This document shows positions 9,676-21,000 of a stretch of 64,000 bases of DNA, piece by piece. The stretch covers positions 682,001 through 746,000 of the forward strand of contig NZ_LR215023.1 in the NCBI RefSeq assembly GCF_900660615.1. The letters run 5' to 3'. The notes under the pieces are model-generated. The model was not told where the DNA came from. It saw only the letters and a program-made list of their open reading frames with translations, and made no database searches. Every line of letters starts with the position of its first letter. The stretch's first letter is position 1. The position numbers and the translations under genes were made by a program. The stretch is from Malacoplasma iowae. GTDB lineage: Bacteria; Bacillota_I; Bacilli_A; Mycoplasmatales; Mycoplasmoidaceae.

Positions 9676-10334
9676 GTTTTAGTTCACATGGATATGGTAT
9701 CAAAACAAAACATACTATGTATATATACTTAAAAAAGTATTAGTTCACATGGATATGGTATCAAAACAAAACTCTTATAGCAAGTTCCGTTTTCTTGTGA
9801 AAGTTTTAGTTCACATGGATATGGTATCAAAACAAAACTATAGATAATCTTATTTATGACTTGGAATAGTTTTAGTTCACATGGATATGGTATCAAAACA
9901 AAACACTAAATCATATGATACATTTCCACATGCTGTTTTAGTTCACATGGATATGGTATCAAAACAAAACTAAAGAGGTTTTTAAAATGACTATTAAACA
10001 GTTTTAGTTCACATGGATATGGTATCAAAACAAAACCTACATTAAATGAAGCTTAAAACATATCGATGTTTTAGTTCACATGGATATGGTATCAAAACAA
10101 AACATTAACTTAATAATGTAGTAATTACAATATGTTTTAGTTCACATGGATATGGTATCAAAACAAAACCACAAGACCCAAGCACAACACAATGTTTGGG
10201 TTTTAGTTCACATGGATATGGTATCAAAACAAAACAATTGTATTTTCAATATTTATATTTGTTTCGTTTTAGTTCACATGGATATGGTATCAAAACAAAA
10301 CAATTGTATTATCAATATTTATATTTGTTTCGTT
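9676..10334 (-). CRISPR. CRISPR array, distal part (10 repeats)
   Basis: Ten 36-bp repeats (plus-strand form begins gttttagttcacatggatat and ends caaaacaaaac) with spacers of 30 bp, apart from the first (25 bp) and one of 31 bp. The second repeat begins gtattag instead of gttttag, and the first spacer is short. Both fit the old trailer end. By the tracrRNA and leader, transcription is on the minus strand. The two last spacers before the insertion (10236-10265 and 10302-10331) differ by one base. An IS30 copy follows three bases into the next repeat. Confidence 0.95.
10294..10334. repeat. Left target duplication of IS30 copy 2, inside the array
   Basis: 41 bp identical to 11497-11537: the end of one CRISPR repeat, a whole spacer and the first three bases of the next repeat. 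The two ends (aacaaaacaa and ttgtttcgtt) can pair with one mismatch, so the target is itself an inverted repeat. Confidence 0.88.
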
Positions 10335-11496
10335 GCTCGATTGACATGTGAAGTGCAACACTCAAAAAAGAGTGTGCACTTCATTTGTTTTGTTTGTAAG
10401 TGTTCACTAATAAAAAGATAATGAATATTAGGAGTGCTTATGAAAACTTATAAACATTTAACAAAAGAAGAAAGATGCTTAATTTATTTTCTTTGAAATA
10501 AAGAAAAATATTCTATGAATAAGATTGCAAAAATCTTAAATAAAAACAAATCAACAATATCAAGAGAATTAAAAAGAAACACATCTTCAACAGAGATTTA
10601 TTATTCATCAACTGCTCACAAAAAATACATTAGAAGAAAATCAAATTGTCATATGTTTTTTATGTTGAAGTACAAAAACTTCACAGATCTTTTTATTCAA
10701 AAATTTAATCCTAAATCTCATGGTGTAGAAGCTACAATTTTTTGAATAAAAGAAAACTATCCGTTAGTTAAAGTTCCAAGTGCTAGGCAAGTATTTAGAT
10801 GAATCAATAGCAAGATTTGAAAGATACAAAGAAGAGATTGTTTAAGAAGAAAATATGTTAAAGGAAAAAGAAGAAAAATAGGTATATTTTCTAAAATTGA
10901 TGGAAAATACTGCATTCCTTATAGTCTAAGACCAGAAAAGATAAACAATAGAAAAGAATTTGGACATTGAGAAGCTGATCTAATAGTTAGTAAAAGGCAA
11001 AGTGGTTATTACCACTTATTGACATTAGTGGAAAGAAAAACAAGGTTGGCAATTATTAGAAAAATAAAAGGGAAGAACGCTAGATCAATGATGGCTAAAA
11101 TGTATACCATTATTCGAGATGAAAAACTCCCAATAAAAAGCATCACTGTTGATAATGGGTTAGAGTTTCAAATGATGGGAATAACTGCAAAACAATTCAA
11201 CTTTAAAGTTTATTATTGCCAACCTTATTCTTCATTCCAAAGAGGGTCCAACGAGAACATAAATGGGATAGTTAGAAGATGATATAAAAAAGGAACTGAC
11301 TTCAGTTTAGTAAGTGAAGATAAAATAAAAACTCTTGAATGAAAAGTAAACAACATCCCAAGAAAAATGTTTGGTTATAAAACAGCTTACCAAATGTATC
11401 AAGAAAATATTTAAAACAAAAAAACTCTCAACTTATATTTCAAAGTCGAGAGTTTAATGTAACATTGAAGTGTTGCACTTCACATGTCAGTTAGGG
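10335..11496 (+). mobile_element. IS30-family (IS1630-like) element, copy 2, within CRISPR array
   Basis: 1162 bp from gctcgattgacatg to catgtcagttaggg. The ends are inverted repeats with tgacatgtgaagtgcaacac in common. It duplicated 41 bp of array on insertion, so one spacer now occurs on both sides. It carries a transposase and, after it, a hairpin of aaactctcaac and gtcgagagttt. It would stop or divert pre-crRNA transcription into the distal ten repeats. Confidence 0.93.
10440..11414 (+). CDS. IS30-family transposase, copy 2
   Basis: 324 residues with intact VDNGLEF catalytic motif. It differs from copies 3-6 by TEIYYSS instead of TGIYYSS near residue 50. It is oriented opposite to CRISPR transcription. 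Confidence 0.92.
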
Positions 11497-11537
11497 AACA
11501 AAACAATTGTATTATCAATATTTATATTTGTTTCGTT
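11497..11537. repeat. Right target duplication of IS30 copy 2
   Basis: Identical partner of 10294-10334. Confidence 0.88.
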
Positions 11538-14500
11538 TTAGTTCACATGGATATGGTATCAAAACAAAACAACTGAACTGATATATTGTTGATATTGAGA
11601 GTTTTAGTTCACATGGATATGGTATCAAAACAAAACGTTAATACATAAAACAGAAAGTAAAAAAGAGTTTTAGTTCACATGGATATGGTATCAAAACAAA
11701 ACTAACGGGAGTGAATTATTATAAATTCTTTAGTTTTAGTTCACATGGATATGGTATCAAAACAAAACTGAAATTGATAAACTCATACCAATGATATTGT
11801 TTTAGTTCACATGGATATGGTATCAAAACAAAACTATTACATAAATCATATAGAATATTCACCAGTTTTAGTTCACATGGATATGGTATCAAAACAAAAC
11901 GGTACATTTATTAACATGGAAACTCCAGTGGTTTTAGTTCACATGGATATGGTATCAAAACAAAACTTCAATTTGTTCAGATGAGCATAATAATGAGTTT
12001 TAGTTCACATGGATATGGTATCAAAACAAAACGATAAAAAATTACTTGCCAGCACATTTATTGTTTTAGTTCACATGGATATGGTATCAAAACAAAACTC
12101 TGTTAATGATTATGAACAGAAAGACTCTGTTTTAGTTCACATGGATATGGTATCAAAACAAAACAACTTAACAACTATATAATAACTTAACAATGTTTTA
12201 GTTCACATGGATATGGTATCAAAACAAAACATAATGACGATTTAGATTTTTGCGAATTAAGTTTTAGTTCACATGGATATGGTATCAAAACAAAACTAAA
12301 AATCAAAGTAGTAGAGATAAATACAAGTTTTAGTTCACATGGATATGGTATCAAAACAAAACTCTAACATAAATCATTTCTTTAAACTCATCGTTTTAGT
12401 TCACATGGATATGGTATCAAAACAAAACCTTAGCACGTGTGAATGTACCACAAGCAAAGTTTTAGTTCACATGGATATGGTATCAAAACAAAACCAATGT
12501 TATAACAAAATTAATTTTTTTACTGTTTTAGTTCACATGGATATGGTATCAAAACAAAACAATTAATAGGGTAATGCTTATGTATTTTGAGTTTTAGTTC
12601 ACATGGATATGGTATCAAAACAAAACTTGAATAGTTCATATGGTAAACATGCAACAGTTTTAGTTCACATGGATATGGTATCAAAACAAAACATAAGAAA
12701 GTTAGTCAAAGAGGAGGAATTAGTTTTAGTTCACATGGATATGGTATCAAAACAAAACTTGTGAAATGACACCAGGCAAGATTATCGAGTTTTAGTTCAC
12801 ATGGATATGGTATCAAAACAAAACAATAACTTAATAATGTAGCAATTACAACATGTTTTAGTTCACATGGATATGGTATCAAAACAAAACAAACATTAAA
12901 ACAATAAACAAAATTAAAAGGTTTTAGTTCACATGGATATGGTATCAAAACAAAACCAATGTAGTAATTACACACTCAACAATTAGGTTTTAGTTCACAT
13001 GGATATGGTATCAAAACAAAACTAGGGGCGTAAAATAAAATGTTATATATGAGTTTTAGTTCACATGGATATGGTATCAAAACAAAACAGTATTTACAAG
13101 ACGCTATAAAAGAAATAGGTTTTAGTTCACATGGATATGGTATCAAAACAAAACATTATTAGGTTTGTTATGATTAGGTTTATTGTTTTAGTTCACATGG
13201 ATATGGTATCAAAACAAAACTAATGGCTTTAAATTTTTCAAAATTTGGGGGTTTTAGTTCACATGGATATGGTATCAAAACAAAACTTATACTGTAGCAG
13301 GTTAAAGCTTGCTATTGTTTTAGTTCACATGGATATGGTATCAAAACAAAACTAAACTTATCGCGATAAGATGCACTTTTTTGTTTTAGTTCACATGGAT
13401 ATGGTATCAAAACAAAACCAAAATGCATTTTTTCACTTTTTCAAAAAAGTTTTAGTTCACATGGATATGGTATCAAAACAAAACACACTTATTTTTTTTT
13501 GTTTTTTTTCTAAAGTTTTAGTTCACATGGATATGGTATCAAAACAAAACCAATGAAGTAGAAAGAAAGATAAAGAAAATGTTTTAGTTCACATGGATAT
13601 GGTATCAAAACAAAACTGGTGTATCTGTTTCTGCTTATGATGTTTCGTTTTAGTTCACATGGATATGGTATCAAAACAAAACTGTTACCGCTACAAATAC
13701 AAGTGAAGAACCGTTTTAGTTCACATGGATATGGTATCAAAACAAAACTTTATACAACAAGAAAAGAGATAACAAGAAGTTTTAGTTCACATGGATATGG
13801 TATCAAAACAAAACAATATCATTTTTATTTACCTCTTAAATTGTGTTTTAGTTCACATGGATATGGTATCAAAACAAAACTTAAAAGCTTTATAGTACAA
13901 TAAATATTTAGTTTTAGTTCACATGGATATGGTATCAAAACAAAACGTGTACGCACGGTTACGTTCTATCAAAGTAGTTTTAGTTCACATGGATATGGTA
14001 TCAAAACAAAACTTTGCTGACTTTGAAACTGTAACTACTGAAGTTTTAGTTCACATGGATATGGTATCAAAACAAAACTTGGTAGATCACACAAGAAAAA
14101 TAACTTATGTTTTAGTTCACATGGATATGGTATCAAAACAAAACTTCATATTGAATGTATAGTCAGTAATTTCCGTTTTAGTTCACATGGATATGGTATC
14201 AAAACAAAACTCAGAGAGGAAAAAACCAAATTTGGTGAAAGTTTTAGTTCACATGGATATGGTATCAAAACAAAACTGCTCCTTGATCTAAATCTTGCAT
14301 GCAAAAGTTTTAGTTCACATGGATATGGTATCAAAACAAAACTTAATTCATTCTATAATTCTATTTTTCATCGTTTTAGTTCACATGGATATGGTATCAA
14401 AACAAAACTTAACTTTGTTATTACGTTGTTATAGTAAAAGTTTTAGTTCACATGGATATGGTATCAAAACAAAACAGGGGGAAAAACTGTCGCAAACTTT

Positions 14501-15996
14501 GGTGTGTTTTAGTTCACATGGATATGGTATCAAAACAAAACAAATATGAATAATGAAATAATGAATTTATCGTTTTAGTTCACATGGATATGGTATCAAA
14601 ACAAAACAATTATTGTTAAAGGTTTCAATGCTTTGAAGTTTTATAGTTCACATGGATATGGTATCAAAACAAAACAACACGTTTATAAATAGCATTTTAA
14701 AGCATGTTTTAGTTCACATGGATATGGTATCAAAACAAAACATATGAAAACAATTAATTTATCTGATTTTAGTTTTAGTTCACATGGATATGGTATCAAA
14801 ACAAAACTATATGTGTTAGATATTGCTTTTTGACCAGGTTTTAGTTCACATGGATATGGTATCAAAACAAAACAATGAAAGGATTTAGGTAACATTACAC
14901 CATGTTTTAGTTCACATGGATATGGTATCAAAACAAAACTAAAATGGCCTTTTTTACTTTTTCAAAAAAGTTTTAGTTCACATGGATATGGTATCAAAAC
15001 AAAACTGTAACACTTTTTTTAATATAATAAAAAATGTTTTAGTTCACATGGATATGGTATCAAAACAAAACTAAAGTCTCTATTAAGTATTTAGTTATTA
15101 AGTTTTAGTTCACATGGATATGGTATCAAAACAAAACTACACTTAATTATGATAAAAAAAATACTATGTTTTAGTTCACATGGATATGGTATCAAAACAA
15201 AACTCTTTTCCCTTGAACACTATCTTAAACATTGTTTTAGTTCACATGGATATGGTATCAAAACAAAACATGAAATCACCTTTCACAATCAATTGATTTG
15301 TTTTAGTTCACATGGATATGGTATCAAAACAAAACATGGCGTTGAGAGAGTTAAAATCATTTAAAGTTTTAGTTCACATGGATATGGTATCAAAACAAAA
15401 CAATAATATGAATAATACACATAATATAATTGTTTTAGTTCACATGGATATGGTATCAAAACAAAACTCTCTATTGTTGATGTTTGGATATAATTTATGT
15501 TTTAGTTCACATGGATATGGTATCAAAACAAAACGGAGTATTGAGAAATGGAAATCGAAAGTGCGTTTTAGTTCACATGGATATGGTATCAAAACAAAAC
15601 TGTCACTATCAGTAATATATGCTTTGTATTGTTTTAGTTCACATGGATATGGTATCAAAACAAAACAACTATCTTGCATCTGTTCAAAGTCAACAAGTTT
15701 TAGTTCACATGGATATGGTATCAAAACAAAACGGTCGTTGTTATCTATTATAAAAAATCTGCGTTTTAGTTCACATGGATATGGTATCAAAACAAAACAT
15801 GCGCGCGCATTATGCGCGTACGCGTATTGTTTTAGTTCACATGGATATGGTATCAAAACAAAACTGAGGATGAGGATGAAAAACCTAAGAAATCGTTTTA
15901 GTTCACATGGATATGGTATCAAAACAAAACAATAACAATCATAGTAATTAATTACTACATGTTTTAGTTCACATGGATATGGTATCAAAACAAAAC
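11535..15996 (-). CRISPR. CRISPR array, leader-proximal part (68 repeats)
   Basis: I count 68 repeats with starts mostly 66 bp apart from 11535 to 15961. This gives 78 repeats and 77 distinct spacer positions over the whole array. Spacers are 30 bp, with a few of 31 bp. One repeat (14638-14675) has two extra bases (gttttatag). The leader end is at 15996, next to csn2: on the minus strand the first repeat is preceded by gattttgag, like the short leader-anchoring sequence of type II-A arrays. Repeated open frames through the array are artefacts of the repeat and are not genes. A few spacers resemble each other and suggest repeated sampling of related invaders. Confidence 0.96.
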
Positions 15997-16010
15997 CTCA
16001 AAATCAACTA
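15997..16010 (-). promoter_or_regulatory. Leader-anchoring sequence next to first repeat
   Basis: Only 14 bp separate the csn2 stop from the array. On the minus strand they end in gattttgag directly before the first repeat, resembling the TTTGAG-type anchor used for spacer insertion in type II-A systems (known from S. thermophilus CRISPR1). Any array promoter must lie within the 3' end of csn2 or upstream in the cas operon. Confidence 0.5.
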
Positions 16011-16763
16011 TTATCTAATATATTTTATTAAGTAATTTATATAAAAATTGGATACACTTTCTTCATTTTTAAGATAATTTTCAATAACTTTATTGTTTAT
16101 TAATGTATTCATTTTTAATTCAAGATAACTAATAAGTTTATTATAGTCATATATCTCAACTAAAAAATCATTACAAATTACACATGATTCAATTTGAGTT
16201 ATGTTAACAATATTTTTTCTTAAATCATTTGTAACAAAAATAAAATTGTGACTATTAATGTATTCTGAAATATCATTAATATTAAGTCAATCAATGTCAC
16301 AAAAAACAAACGTCATTCTTTCATCAAATAAATTATTTTTTATCAAAGAAATAAAAATATTTTTATTAATATTGATCAAATCATTTATTTCAAACAAATT
16401 TGAAATAATTTTTTGCATTTCATTTTTTTCTTCGATAACATCAAAACCTATTTTGCTATTTATATATTCTTTTATGTTGTGTATTTTATCATTACCAAGT
16501 ATTTTATTTGTCTCAATATAATTTATTATCTCTTTAAAAATTTGCGATGACTTATTCAATGATATTAAATCGTTTATTTTTGTAAAATCAGATATAAGTA
16601 TTATATTATTCTTAAAAATATTTACATCATTAAATCTTGAACCTTTTGCTTGATTTATAAAATCTATTGAAAATTTATTTGGATTTCTTACTTGAAAAAT
16701 TTTTATACCATTAAAGCTTATTTCATAGTTTTTGTTATTATATAAAATATTTAAAAAATTCAT
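16011..16763 (-). CDS. csn2: Csn2, type II-A adaptation protein
   Basis: A 250-residue protein in the csn2 position (after cas2, before the array). Csn2 forms a ring that binds DNA ends during spacer acquisition. The length fits the family, and segments such as FINQAKGSRFND, IILISDFTKINDLISLNKSS and MTFVFCDIDWLNINDI fit a Csn2 core with an ATPase-like fold that lacks a true Walker A. The ATG overlaps the cas2 stop (TAATG), so the genes are translationally coupled. One TGA Trp lies inside. The assignment rests mainly on position and weak similarity. Confidence 0.8.
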
Positions 16764-17071
16764 TATATTTTCACATACCTTTCTGATGAATTGTAAATTT
16801 CATTTATATTTTTATTCCCTAATATAACCCTCATATCTGAATATTGTTTATCAGTTATTACAAGTACTCTTATATTGCCATCATTGGGCAACTTTCTTTT
16901 TAATTTGTCTATTTCACTATCTGTCTTTTCTTTAAAATTAATTATTTTTGAATAAATTGAATATTGAATCATAGTATATCCATTTTTAATTAATTCTTTA
17001 TGAAAAATTGTATATTCTTTTCTTTCTTTAGATTCAGTACAAGGCAAGTCAAACATAACAATTATTCTCAT
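16763..17071 (-). CDS. cas2: Cas2 endoribonuclease-fold integration partner
   Basis: 102 residues from MRIIVMFDLPC, the classic Cas2 first strand (the Asp of MFDLP). The central TMIQYSIYSKIIN and GNIRVLVITDKQY segments also fit the family. I start it at 17071 rather than at the earlier Met at 17098, since the family begins right at MRxxVxFDLP and the cas1 stop (17076) lies four bases upstream. Cas2 dimerises between two Cas1 dimers to integrate spacers. Confidence 0.92.
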   Translation of the reverse strand: MRIIVMFDLPCTESKERKEYTIFHKELIKNGYTMIQYSIYSKIINFKEKTDSEIDKLKRKLPNDGNIRVLVITDKQYSDMRVILGNKNINEIYNSSERYVKI

Positions 17072-17075
17072 ATAT

Positions 17076-17950
17076 CTACAATTCATAAAAAAAATCAAAA
17101 ATTGGAAAATTTCCTTGGTTTACAACTGAGTCTATAAAAATATCGATTGCATTATTTACATACTGTAACTTATTGTTTATCATTATTTTTTTATTGAATA
17201 AATTTAATATATTCTCCTTATGTTTCATTAAATTATTTTCATTTGTTTTTCAGATTTTATAAACTTCAATGTCAACAATTATTCTAAATGGTTCTATTAA
17301 ATCACTGCTTAATGCAAAATGATTATGATAAGATTTGTGAAATAAACTAATTCTTGGATCCAATCCTTTTTTTATAATTGATCTTGATATATATCCATTT
17401 AAAATGGTGTAACCATAATTAAGTAAAGAGTTAATATAATTATTTTGATCTCTTGTAAAATCAAGTCCAAATAATGTGTTTCAATAAACTTTTGAAGCGT
17501 GACCTTCTCTATTTGTGATATCATACTCTTGTACCTGATTCATAAATTCTAAAATAATATTAGAACGTAATTCATTTTTTAAAATGTTTTTAACAAAATA
17601 AAATTGATTATATATCTTTTGTTTTATTATATTAGTTCATAAATTAGATTTAAATTTATGATTTCAATTCAATTGAGACTCAAAAATTTTTAATGTATTA
17701 TAATTTCCATATATTGGAATTATATAACTTTGGGGTTTGTGAAACTATCACAAATTATAGTTAATATATTATTTGATGAAAGTTCAGTAATAAGTCTTAT
17801 AGTTATTTTTGTTCTTTGATTGTCAATTATTAATACATCAATATCTTTTATTGGAATAGAAATTTTATTATTTTCTTTTAGTATTATTAAATTATCTAAA
17901 AAGAAGTTTAAATGTTCACCGGTTACAACTTCTACTATTTTTCAACCCAT
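17076..17950 (-). pseudogene. cas1: cas1 with a frameshift
   Basis: The integrase of spacer acquisition. It opens with MGWKIVEVVTGEHLNFFLDN and the frame is good to IICDS, where it runs into TAA. The other frame continues with FHKPQSYIIPIYGNYN, then NREGHASKVYWNTLFG (catalytic Glu), SLFHKSYHNHFALSSDLIEP (catalytic His region) and FRIIVD. One missing base near 17744 (the family would read CDKFHKP) explains the break. All catalytic residues remain downstream, so it is a recent single lesion or a sequencing error. If it is real, new spacers can no longer be acquired. Confidence 0.85.
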
Positions 17951-17963
17951 ATTTATACTAAAT

Positions 17964-18053
17964 AAAAAAACCCTCTCGAAGAGGGCGTGTTCGGCATAAA
18001 GCCTTGTTTTGGCTTAATACCATATCCATGTGAACTAGTGACACAATCGTCAC
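17964..18053 (-). ncRNA. tracrRNA
   Basis: On the minus strand, a 5' hairpin (gtgac..gtcac), then the anti-repeat tagttcacatggatatggta (about 18018-18037, complementary to the crRNA repeat), a bulge and lower stem (aagccaaaacaaggc), the nexus-like aaggctttatgccg, and a terminator hairpin ccctct-tcga-gaggg (17971-17985) with seven T. It lies between cas9 and cas1. Pairing requires the crRNA to be read from the minus strand, as gttttgttttgatacc onwards. This fixes the direction of the array. Confidence 0.88.
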
Positions 18054-18059
18054 AATATT

Positions 18060-18089
18060 ATTATAGCACAATTTTTCTAATATTGTAAA
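18060..18089 (-). promoter_or_regulatory. tracrRNA promoter
   Basis: Minus-strand TTTACA (18089-18084), an 18-bp gap, then TATAAT (18065-18060), which would start RNA near 18053, just before the first tracrRNA hairpin. The -10 overlaps the cas9 stop codon, so the promoter is buried in the cas9 3' end. Confidence 0.6.
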
Positions 18090-21000
18090 TTTTTCCTAAT
18101 TCATCTACTTCACATAGTTTGTAATTATCAATTATAGTAGCGATTGATATATTCATTTGTTTTCTAGGAAAAAATATTTCATTATCACAAAATTGAGATT
18201 TTATTTCTAATTTGTTAACTTTAAAATCTCCTCCGCCAACAAAATAAAATAGTTTGTTTTCATTATTAATTATTGATTGTCCTGCATTTATTTCTATAAA
18301 TTGATTATTAAAAATATTTTTTGATTTAAGTATATTGCATAGTTTTTCGTTATCAATTTCTAACCCTTTTTTTGTTCAATTTAGAACTAAAGAATTAATT
18401 GGAATTGTTATGTATTTACCTTTGTTATCTTTATATATTCTTGCTGATATTGGATTAAGACTTTCTAAAATACCAGATTTCTTAATTTTTTTACTATTCA
18501 TTATATCTTTTTGATCTTTTCTTAATACAATATTAGATAAATTTTTTTCATCTCCACAAACTTTAAGTGATTTTACAAATTTTTTATTACCTTTGTGGTC
18601 ATAAAATATTATATGTTTAAAATTTTGAATTTTAGAATCATCACTAGAAAAGTTACTAATCATGTAATTAATAAATGGATTTTTAACTGGTTTTATATTA
18701 GAGTTTTCTACAAAATTATTATATTTATCATATATATTTTTAAGTTTATTATAAAGTGTTTTATCTTCTTGATAACAAATTAAATTTTTCATTTCATTAG
18801 TTTCATAATCTGCAAAATATTCATTTAAATCTAAATCTTTATTCACTAAAGAAAGTTTGTTTATTTTAACACCTTTTGTGTATTTATCATCAATTCATTT
18901 CATTGAAATCAATGTTTCGTTTGAGAAGGAAACATTTGATTTTCTATATATTGGCCTAGAAAATTTACAAGGAATCTCAAATATTTGTTTACTAAGTTCC
19001 ATAGCTTTTTTTCTAGCTTCATCTGATAAGAAATCTTTTGTAAACTCAATTAATTCTCCAGTGTTTTCATCATATATTTTATTGTCATCTTGTTTTTTAA
19101 ATTTATGACTTAACTTAAGTAATTGGTTTATCTTATGATTTGATCCTAAAAAAGCTAAAATTGTTGCATCTATTCCATGATGTTCATAAAACTCTCTTTG
19201 CTTCATTATTCCCTTTCTTTCAAGAAGACCATCTTTATAAGTGGCAAATAAATTATATCTAGCATAATTTGTTAGTGCCCCATTAATAACTTTAATTTTT
19301 ACATTTGGATTGTTGACTTTAAAGAAGTCTCTAAAAGTATCAAACACTAATTTTGAAGCATATCTTGTATCAGAAAGGTTTTTTTCTATAAAACCAAGCA
19401 TTTCTGTTCTTGGATCTTGTTCAAATAATAATAATTCTTTTTTTGCTTTAGATATTTTTTGTTCTACAAATAGCTTTTCAACTCTATCTTTGAATTCAGC
19501 ATATTTTCCTATTGATGATAATCATTGAAAGGGTGTTTTATTACCTTTTTGTTTATTGTTTTCAAATTTTGTTAATACCTTATTTCTTCTTGAATCTATA
19601 AAGCAAAGTGAATAAGGTATAATATGTTCTTCATGATATTTATTACTATTTTTTATAACATCTATAACATCAATCTCTTGACCGTCATAGATATCTTTAT
19701 AGTTTTGTTCTTTTAAAAGCTTTAGTTTAAGTTTTGTTTTGCTATTTAATTTACTAGTATATTCCTCTACATTTAATCCTGCAAATTTCAATACTTCAGC
19801 TATTTCTTCTCCTGCCTTCTTTTGATTAGAACTAATTTTTTTTCTTTCTTCAGCAGTGTTTTTATCTCTTGGAAGTTCAATTGCAATATTGTCAATATCA
19901 TAATCTTTTGAATATACTTTAATAATTTTATTTAAAACATTTATTGTTTGAATAAAAGCCCTTTTTGATGTTGGTGAAATAATTCCATCTTCAAAAATAT
20001 TTTTTGGAATATATTTTCTTGGTCTACCATTAAATAATAATTTAGTATTCAGATTGTTAATTTTATCAACAAAATATGTTGATGCATTTATTGATGTATC
20101 TTCTCCAGTTTCTAGATCATTATATTTAATGCCAACTGGTATATATTCAAGCATTGCTTTGTAACTAAATGAGTGTGTTTGCATAACACCTTTAATCTTT
20201 TTAACAAGTTCAAGACAAATTGGTAAATCAATTTTATATTCATCAGAAACTAGTTGCGCTCTTTTGTTTATATCCATAGATTTTTGCAAGATAACAAATA
20301 TATTATTTATCTTAATTAAATCTTCTTGATCATATATATTTAATTCATTATAAACATTGTTATCTAAAAGTCATTTAGCTATTGTTATTGTATTTTCTAA
20401 TTTAGTAAATAGTGGTTTTTTACTAGTATCTATTCTATAGCCATAAACATCATCAAAATTTATATCTTTAAATTCTGTGGTGGAAATTATGTGTTTTACA
20501 AGTTTTTTTTCAGAAAATGATTTTATAGGTTTACTAGTTTTTAGTGAAATATTAAATTCATCTAATATGGATAATTTAGTTTTACTATTAAGTTTTAATT
20601 TAGAACTAGAAAACAAATATATATTAGTTAAATCATTAATAAAATTAAAAACTTCAGCAATTGGTGAATTTTTTCCACCCCTAAGCTTTGTTTTTTCATC
20701 CTTTATTGAATCATCATTACCATATATTGTACATTTTCCAACCAACACATCTCATAGGTTCTCACCAATTTTTTCAACTTTTCCTTCTTTATTTAATCTT
20801 CATAAACCATAAGGAGTTGGTGATTTTTCGCTACCCGGACCATCAGAATAATCTCTAACTCTTCTGAATAAAGAAATGTATTCATCAACAAAATTGGAAT
20901 CTAAAGATTGTTTACTTAAAAATTTTTCTATCTCTTTAACTCAAATTAAATTTGAAAATTTTTGATTATCTTCATTGCCAATATAGTATCCGTTTTTCAT

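Noticed and set aside
10146..15988. Many open frames of 60-207 codons on both strands within the array
   Set aside because: They are the CRISPR repeat translated over and over (HMDMVSKQN, SSHGYGIKTK, VLIPYPCELK) with spacer residues between; not genes.
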